DNA from: Gnetum montanum
Lineage: Eukaryota; Streptophyta; Gnetopsida; Gnetales; Gnetaceae
Assembly: GCA_015680685.1 (NCBI GenBank)
Contig: MNCI01000665.1
Coordinates: forward strand, 130,707 to 194,706
DNA: 64,000 nucleotides
Direction of reading: 5' to 3'
Both the position numbers and the translations under genes were made by a program. The notes below the pieces were generated by a model. That model saw nothing but the letters and a program-made list of their open reading frames with translations, did not search any database and was not told where the DNA came from. Below are positions 58,301 through 64,000 of this stretch, in pieces. The first letter of the stretch is position 1. Each line of letters begins with the position of its first letter.

Positions 58301-58625
58301 TGGTGATGGACTTGCTCTAATGTGTCTATGCTATCGATGTAAGTGTAAGTCAAACCCTCAGTTGGTTCCATGCATACAGTTGAGCTACTCTCTTGATTAG
58401 CTATTAGCCACTAGGTGTCTTCTTATTTTGTGACTACTGGATACAAGCATCTTTGTATATTAGTTACTTGTGCACACTAATTGCATGCAGGCAATGTTAA
58501 ACGTTGTACAAACCATGACTTCTGCACGCAATTACACCCTATGTCACTGTATGCGATGCATGGAACTTTCTTCTTCTTGATCTTTCCAAATGTATTTTCC
58601 TTTGATATTTCTAGGGAAAGATAAC
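55305..58625 (-). pseudogene. Athila-like pol relic: RT, RNase H, integrase
   Basis: Pol copies the RNA into DNA and inserts it. In minus-strand order: protease/RT linker (58625-58540, KENTFGKIKKKKVPCIAYSD); RT N-part (58371, with NWGKLKILDKFKQEPLELK); GGCIDFRLLN (about 57860); FGLCNAPATFQ (about 57635); catalytic VEVFMDDFSTYGANFD (about 57590-57545); NLRLNWQKSHLMVQ; GHKISQTGIEVDP. RNase H (57250-56880) has FHIMTDTSNYALG and, later, HTNHSAI where TDHxAL is usual. The connection part shows NENIVADHLSWL. Integrase has its H-H-C-C region at about 56500-56350, then [18 protein letters not shown] in place of ISDNGTHF, and GQVEVTNGEI. The C-terminal part reads FQTLWKGPYIIHATFPSGAM. Stops and shifts are scattered, so it is inactive. 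Confidence 0.85.
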
Positions 58626-58930
58626 AAATTCCTAGGTGAAACACCTTAAAATTTCAAGACCCTCCTACTTCACTAGGGTCTTGGAATTCAGGCAAGGGAT
58701 TTCCACAAGTGTAGTGTCACGACAGTTTGGCAAGAAATGAATGCTCTGAGTTTAGACTATCTAGTTCAGCAAGTTTTCTACCTCCATAGCTGCCAGGCCT
58801 AAAGGACTCTCATGCCTGCCCACCTGGGTGGTTCACCCAGCTGATAGTCTACTCAGAAACGATGCATGGGGTTGTCAGCGGTGCTTAGGATGGGCAAAAA
58901 AGTTTGGCAAGTTTTCTAGTGAAGAAGTTT

Positions 58931-59636
58931 GCTATGCTATATAGCGTAGTAGGCTTCAGAAGATAGTTGCTAAGGCAATCAAGTACAAATTTTTGTAGAA
59001 TAGACTGCTACGCTATGCTACGTTATGCAGTGTAGGACAACGTAGCAAAAGGCAAGACAGAAAGGCCCATCCTACCCAGTGATTCCAATTACACTCGGCA
59101 AGCATTTCAACCTTCAAAACTAGTTACCTTGCTTGACTTCAAGTCCTTCAGCAAGGTCTCTTATGAGAAAGTGGCAGATTGAACAAAGAAGTAGGATCTG
59201 CCAACTGCTATGCTATGTTACACTACATAGCATAACACAGCGTAGCGACAATGCAAGAGAGGCAAGAAATGCTTCAAATGCAAGTTCAACAAGGTCAAAA
59301 GCTCCCCTATGCAAAAGGCAAATGTTGCAGCTGATTAGCATGATTAAAACTTCAAACAAGTGTTTGCAACTTCAGCACAAGTCGCAGATAAAGTTGCTGC
59401 TATGCTACGCTACGCTACATAGCATAGTGTAGCGTAGCAAGGATGCAAGTCAAACAAAGTGTTGTGAAAGTTAAACCAATGTGCACCAAACCTTCCAACA
59501 GATGCAGTTGACTCCAAATGCAAATCTTCTTTTCTAACTGGTGGCTATGCTGTGCTATGCTGCATAGCGTAGCACAACATAGCAGGCTGATATGCTACGC
59601 TGACATGCTACGCTACATAGCGTAGCATAGCGTAGT
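58931..59636 (+). repeat. Six imperfect palindromes built on gctacgcta/tagcgtagc
   Basis: Copies lie at about 58931-58949, 59007-59046, 59207-59246, 59399-59438, 59544-59583 and 59591-59636. In the last one, 11-base arms at 59605-59615 and 59618-59628 are perfect with a 2-base centre. Spacing between the middle copies is about 145-200 bases, and the sequence between them is only loosely alike. They may form hairpins or serve as binding sites; the function is not known. Confidence 0.7.
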
Positions 59637-59841
59637 AGGCTACTACACTACTTCAGTGTGTCTCATTCCTCATATGCATTTTAGTCATATTTGATTTCAG
59701 CATCTCCAGTTTTGAGAGCGTGATTGCAGTGTGGCAGGCTTGTCAATCAGCTTTGCATGTCCATGTAGCATGGACATGTCAGCACCTTGCAGGTCTAAGA
59801 CACATGGCATCCAAACCGCATTTCTCGCGTATCCCTGGTCC

Positions 59842-59849
59842 TATAAATA
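59842..59849 (+). promoter_or_regulatory. TATA box of the Tat-like LTR
   Basis: ctataaatacctcgacgaga is a clean TATAAATA about 200 bases after the last palindrome. It likely drives rightward transcription into gag. Confidence 0.5.
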
Positions 59850-60603
59850 CCTCGACGAGAAACGCTCAGAGGGTTGGAAAAATTTGGCTTCAGGTTGACA
59901 ATTTTGAGCACTGTTAGCAACTTTGAGCATTGTTAGTATTTGTTGTTGGCAAATTGGCGAAAATTAAAAGGTTGGAATTTTCGCTTGGCATTCTGTTAGC
60001 TCCTTTCTGCTGCCTTTGTAGCACTTTGCATTGTTGGCTTTTGAGTCCGCGTTCAAGAACATAGTTGGGCTACTTTGAATGCTCTGGTTACCTTTGGATC
60101 TCTATGCTTCCTAGTGTCGTGCAACCAATTGTATCCACTTCAACAAAGTAAAGTTGTAATCTTGAGGTGGTGCATTCTCTAAATCTTGTTCGCTTTAAAT
60201 TCCCACTCATTATTATTGCATTTTACATTATTTTTCATTTTTTTGCATTTAATAATTATCATATCACGTTATGAACATCACTTCTAGATTACAAGTTTAT
60301 GAAAGGTTAAGTGATATCGACCAAGTCCCTATTTGATCGACTAGACCGTTCAAGGCACGTCGTTTCCATTTTATCTAGCATGGCCCTCACACAGATCCGG
60401 GGTTAAAACTAAGCACCCGATGACCTCTTGGTGCTTTTAGCTATCGACTTTTTCAGTCACTACAGTTTTCTAGTGCTAGAAGAAGGGTCTTTTGGTGCCT
60501 TTTTTGTGTTTCATGGTAGTCCTGCTTGCATTTTGTACCCCATCACACACTAGCGTAAACATCACATCGTTTTGTGGTTGTTTACGCATCGTGTGGTGTA
60601 GAT

Positions 60604-60622
60604 TGGTCACTCTGCCAGTTCC
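60604..60622 (+). other. Primer binding site, tRNA-Arg-like
   Basis: tggtcactctgccagttcc resembles the TGGCGACTCTGCTGGGGA site that I associate with Ogre/Tat elements and tRNA-Arg. Several mismatches remain, so the assignment is tentative, but it sits 105 bases before the gag start, as expected. Confidence 0.45.
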
Positions 60623-60708
60623 CCTGGAATCCTATAGGATAGAAAGCCTCCGATAGCTGCTTGATCTCTTTGTTTTCTTGTTTGCAAGCCCTTTCAGTTT
60701 TACAAAAA

Positions 60709-63700
60709 ATGATTTCCTCAAGTGACGTAGCTACTACATCTAACGTTGAGGTTTCCCTTTCGGTTCAAGGAATCACAGGTGCCGAGCAGCTACCTAGCTT
60801 AGTGCTGGGCCCACACCGATCTCTCAGGATCCAAAACTGAGGACCTGAGGGTTCGATTCAACAATACAAGCAATATAACTTTCTTTGCGCTAAGGTTCAG
60901 GAAAATCTGCTCTTAGACGCACAAGAACTCGAAGACAAACATAGCTTCGAGTTCGCTTACTGTAATGGGAGGGAATTTATTTCCACTCCTGGCATTTCCA
61001 TTCCTTTGACATAGATGCATTAGTGGCTCATAGATCAGCTGATAGCAACCATTAGGCCTAGGGTGCTGCAAGACACAGCGTCTCACCATGATGAAATATT
61101 CCAAGATGGGCAAGAGGAGCTGGACTCCCAATTTGAGGGTGGGGGTCAAACCAACCTTGCCACCATCCCTCCCACTCCATCTTTCTAGACAAACCTGCTC
61201 TCTACCTCTACTCCCTTCATGATCACATCTATGCCGTCACAACCCGCGATTACCTCGACAATGGTTAGCCATGCCATGTCCCTGGCATATCAACACGTCT
61301 ACTCCCCTATCTCATTCTCACCCACTACCTCACCGCAAACTGTTCCCCAGTCCATCCATGCATCGTATCACACACTTATCATGGCTACCCTGCCCTATGT
61401 TCACATCGTGCCTACTTCACAATTGCATGCAGTTTTTGCCTCCATCCCTGTGTCTACACCTGTCCCACCATTAGCGACGGGCCCAGGCCCATCCACATGG
61501 TGGATCCCATCTGCCTCTCCTCCTATTTCACTGCCATCGCAAATGTCCTACTATATTCACCACTAAATGTACCAAGTCCCGAAAATGGTAAAACCAAGTG
61601 CAGGACTATGGTCTGTCCCACTGGCCGCACAAACGACTTACCTCGTAGCACAACTAGTGGCTACTACTCCCACAGCACCACCTACCGGGTGGTGGATAGC
61701 ACAAGTAGCACCTTTCATAGGGGCCGTCCCAATAGCACCACCTATGGGTCATGTTGCTGCCCTTGCCATGCCACAGATAGGGCTGCCTCAGCAACTCCCC
61801 AACTGTCTACATCATCTTCGGGTCTGGATAAAGCGTTCTAGCTTATCTAGACCCTTACTAAGGAAATCAAACACCTCAAGACTACCAGTTTTGATACGAT
61901 ACAAGTCATGGACTTCTACCAGGACAATCCCATCAGCTCAGTAGTCCCCACACTAACTTTACTCCTTGGGATGCCACTCCTCCATTTCACGAAATACAAT
62001 GGGGAGGGTGATCCCAACGCCCATCTTGTAACGTTCAAATCTACGTATCTTCTTCTGCAATAATGGCTGCATACAATCATCTGCATCTTTGCTATGTCTT
62101 TGACAGGGAAAGCCCTGGATCAGTACCGCGCACTTCCACACTCCTCCATCTACACCTTAGAGGAGCTCCTGACCCAGTTCTTAACATGTTTCAAGTACAA
62201 CTTGAGACCAGAAGTTATGTTGGATCAACTAATGAGTGTGAATCAAGATGCATTGGAGCTAGTCCAGAAGTTTATCCAGCAGTGGAGTGCTACTCTTAAT
62301 GAGATCCATGAGCCCATTGCGGAGGCCCATTTGCTGGTAGTCTTTAAGGGTGCAGTGAACGACTTCATCAATTCCAAGCTATACTACCTCGCTTCCCAGA
62401 CTCTTAGTTAGGCTTTTGCCCAAAAAAGGGCATATAAGACACGGCCGAGGTAAGCAAAGACCTAGCTTACATTGCATACAAGAACACATTTGCAAAGAAG
62501 GACAAGGGCAAGGCTGGAACAGCCACAGTGGCCGCTGTGGCGAACGAAGACAAACCCAACAACAACAATAAGAACAACAAGAAGGCAACTACACCAACAC
62601 CTAACCCCACACCCAAATAGGGCAACATAGCTCAACCCTCCACCTATGCATTTGAAGCATCCACACTGCCTAAGCCAAAATTTGAGCGTAAAGATTGCTC
62701 TAAATATACCCCACTTCCTGTTAAGCCTTCAGAACTTCTGAAGAAATTGCTGGTAGCAGGGTACATCCAACACAAGTGGATGTCAGACGGAGTCAAAAAA
62801 CATCAATGGTACTGTGAACTTCGTAGGAACCCCTCCTTGGCCTTGCCCAATGAGCTGACAGTTCCTAAGAATTTTAGACTGGAGTGGTTCTGTGACTACC
62901 ATCAACAGTGTGGTCATGACATGGATTACTGCATGGCGTTAAAAGATGACATCCAAAGAATGATTGATCAAGGAAAATTGGTTCTCGATGAGAGTAACCC
63001 AGTATGCCCTAAAAATCAATCTTTGCATGTTTACATGGCTCCTCTTAACACCAAAAATTCTAGTTATATAATCAACACCATCGGTGTTGACAATAATCCT
63101 AGATCACCCCAGTAGCTGTTTGTGGTTCGTGTGCCTCAGTGTAGCACACCAACACCACCAACGGCTAAGAAAACTCCGCAGCAACCATTTGATCTGAGAG
63201 TCCCATACCAGACATCCGCCCCTACACCACCTATTAGCAAAACCACACCATCGCCATGCCCATTAACACCGTTAGCACTGTTTTTCATCAAGGGGTTGAG
63301 TCATTCAACTGCCCCAGCCCCGCATAACACATCACAACAGTCTTCTTATCCAAAGAAATGAGAAGAATGTTTAACAGGTGAGGCATCAACAGAACATACC
63401 GTTCCAAGTACTCCTAAACCTATGCCCTCACCCTCTACATCTATGTCCTCATTGCTGAAAGATAATGTTGCTACGCATGCATCGTCATCACCACCTTACC
63501 TGAAAGGGTCTGATCCTAGACCTGAAACTATCCCTCCACAGGAAATTCATCTCCTCAGAGGAATAGAAGAGGAGAAAGGCAGTAAACAGGAAGGTGGCCT
63601 TGACCTATTAAACACCCTTACCTAGGTCAAGCAGGCTCTAAAGCAGAAGAACACAACTTTGAGCCTGTATGACCTGATTATGACTTCTACGACACACCGT

Positions 63701-64000
63701 GAGGGTTTGGTTCGCATGTTAACAGTAATTCCAGTTGACGAGAACATGCTAGTAGAAGAAAAGGTGATCCACTTAGTGATTCTTCCTTCTATGCCTGCAG
63801 AACCAAAGTCATCCCAACTAAATTTTTGTGACAATTCCATTATGGAAGATCTTGAGAAGGGTCAAGTAACTACAGTGCCTCTTTTCATCACAATTCAGGT
63901 TGGCCAACACAAGACCGAAGGGTACACGTTGATGATGGGGCTGCTACAAATGTTATCCTATTTTCTATAGTGGATAAGCTGGGTTTGGTTGACCAGATCA
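60709..64000 (+). pseudogene. Tat-like gag and start of protease, cut by the window edge
   Basis: A start at 60709 gives MISSSDVATTSNVEVSLSVQ. A Pro/Ser-rich part at 61219-61850 is in one frame apart from a stop at 61564. The gag core at 61970-62400 has FTKYNGEGDPNAHLVTFKS, MSLTGKALDQYRALP and FIQQWSATLNEIHEPI. A Tat-type Cys/His motif, FCDYHQQCGHDMDYCMALKD, lies at about 62888-62947, followed by DDIQRMIDQGKL. The gag-protease link shows SLYDLIMTSTTHREGLVRML (63662-63721), a hallmark of this lineage. Protease starts at about 63880 (TIQVGQHKTEG) and after a shift reads VDDGAATNVI (63929-63958) with the expected Asp, then SIVDKLGLVDQI to the edge. RT and integrase would lie beyond 64000. Stops and shifts make it inactive as given. 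Confidence 0.8.

Larger units (their letters stand above)
46737..58625 (-). mobile_element. 3' half of an Athila-like element carrying a nested insertion
   Basis: Read on the minus strand: the protease/RT linker and pol (58625-55305), 3' region (55304-54752), a nested gag-only element (54751-48890), the rest of the 3' region (48889-47594) and a 3' LTR (47593-46737). The 5' LTR, gag and most of protease are missing because a Tat-like element starts at about 58637. The two halves of the 3' region join up when compared with the uninterrupted 41137-41316. Confidence 0.8.
58637..60602 (+). repeat. Probable 5' LTR of a Tat-like element
   Basis: The minus-strand pol relic stops near 58625 and a new sequence starts around tgaaacaccttaaaatttca (58637). 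It runs about 1.97 kb to a tRNA-Arg-like primer site at 60604. It holds palindromes (58931-59636), a TATA box at 59842 and a stem of gcgtaaac/gtttacgc (60553-60587). The exact ends are uncertain because the right end lacks a clear CA and the 3' LTR is outside the window. Confidence 0.55.

Noticed and set aside
58931-59636. CRISPR-like array
   Set aside because: The repeats are imperfect palindromes with unequal, non-unique spacers inside a plant LTR; no cas genes and a eukaryotic context.
61271-61841. Plus-strand frames of 67 and 114 codons
   Set aside because: They overlap the Tat-like gag frame in other registers; the frame used for gag continues through a single stop and links to the gag core.

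Overview
This window is AT-rich nuclear DNA of a land plant. The evidence is eukaryotic split genes (plant MPC1-like carrier, LRR-XII-type receptor kinase, RLCK-VII-type kinase), plant Ty3/gypsy elements with tRNA-Asp-like and tRNA-Arg-like primer sites, LINE and tRNA-derived SINE remnants, and very long stretches without genes. Dense, old, nested retroelement debris fits a large-genome seed plant, possibly a gymnosperm; that last step is inference. No intact cellular gene was found. Almost every coding region carries frameshifts or stops. One ambiguous base (n) lies near 4489, so some single-base lesions near it could be sequence errors.

Layout. 1-1480: a rearranged LTR and the 3' internal end of a minus-strand element, then two SINE-like remnants. 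2180-4198: an MPC1-like mitochondrial pyruvate carrier gene with recognisable exons and a +1 shift in exon 1. 4200-18900: mostly non-coding DNA with a LINE tail, several decayed tandem repeats, a 1.55-kb repeat (12129-13675) that recurs at 42799-44370, a possible small secreted-peptide ORF (16036-16323, minus) and a gypsy protease relic. 19040-25848: two broken paralogous LRR receptor-kinase genes facing each other, the plus copy keeping LRRs, membrane segment and kinase, the minus copy keeping signal peptide and N-terminal LRRs, with oppositely oriented LINE pieces between them. 25945-28640: 5' end of an Athila-like gypsy element. 30990-32121: an RLCK-VII kinase pseudogene.

33340-42798: a plus-strand Athila-like mosaic with two stacked 5' LTRs, a gag-protease-RT-start region joined directly to a second gag, and a 3' LTR. 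46737-58625: the 3' half of a minus-strand Athila-like element (RT, RNase H, integrase, 3' LTR) interrupted by a complete 5.86-kb gag-only element (48890-54751) with 889-bp LTRs. The plus-strand element at 41137-41316 shows the uninterrupted version of that insertion site. 58637-64000: a Tat-like element begins, with a long LTR holding imperfect palindromes, then gag and the start of protease, running off the right edge.

The kinases and carrier do not form a pathway; they are isolated gene relics between transposons. The interest lies in the element architecture: gag-only elements next to a pol-bearing relative, repeated polypurine-tract-like motifs, variable LTR U3 modules, and palindromes in the Tat LTR.
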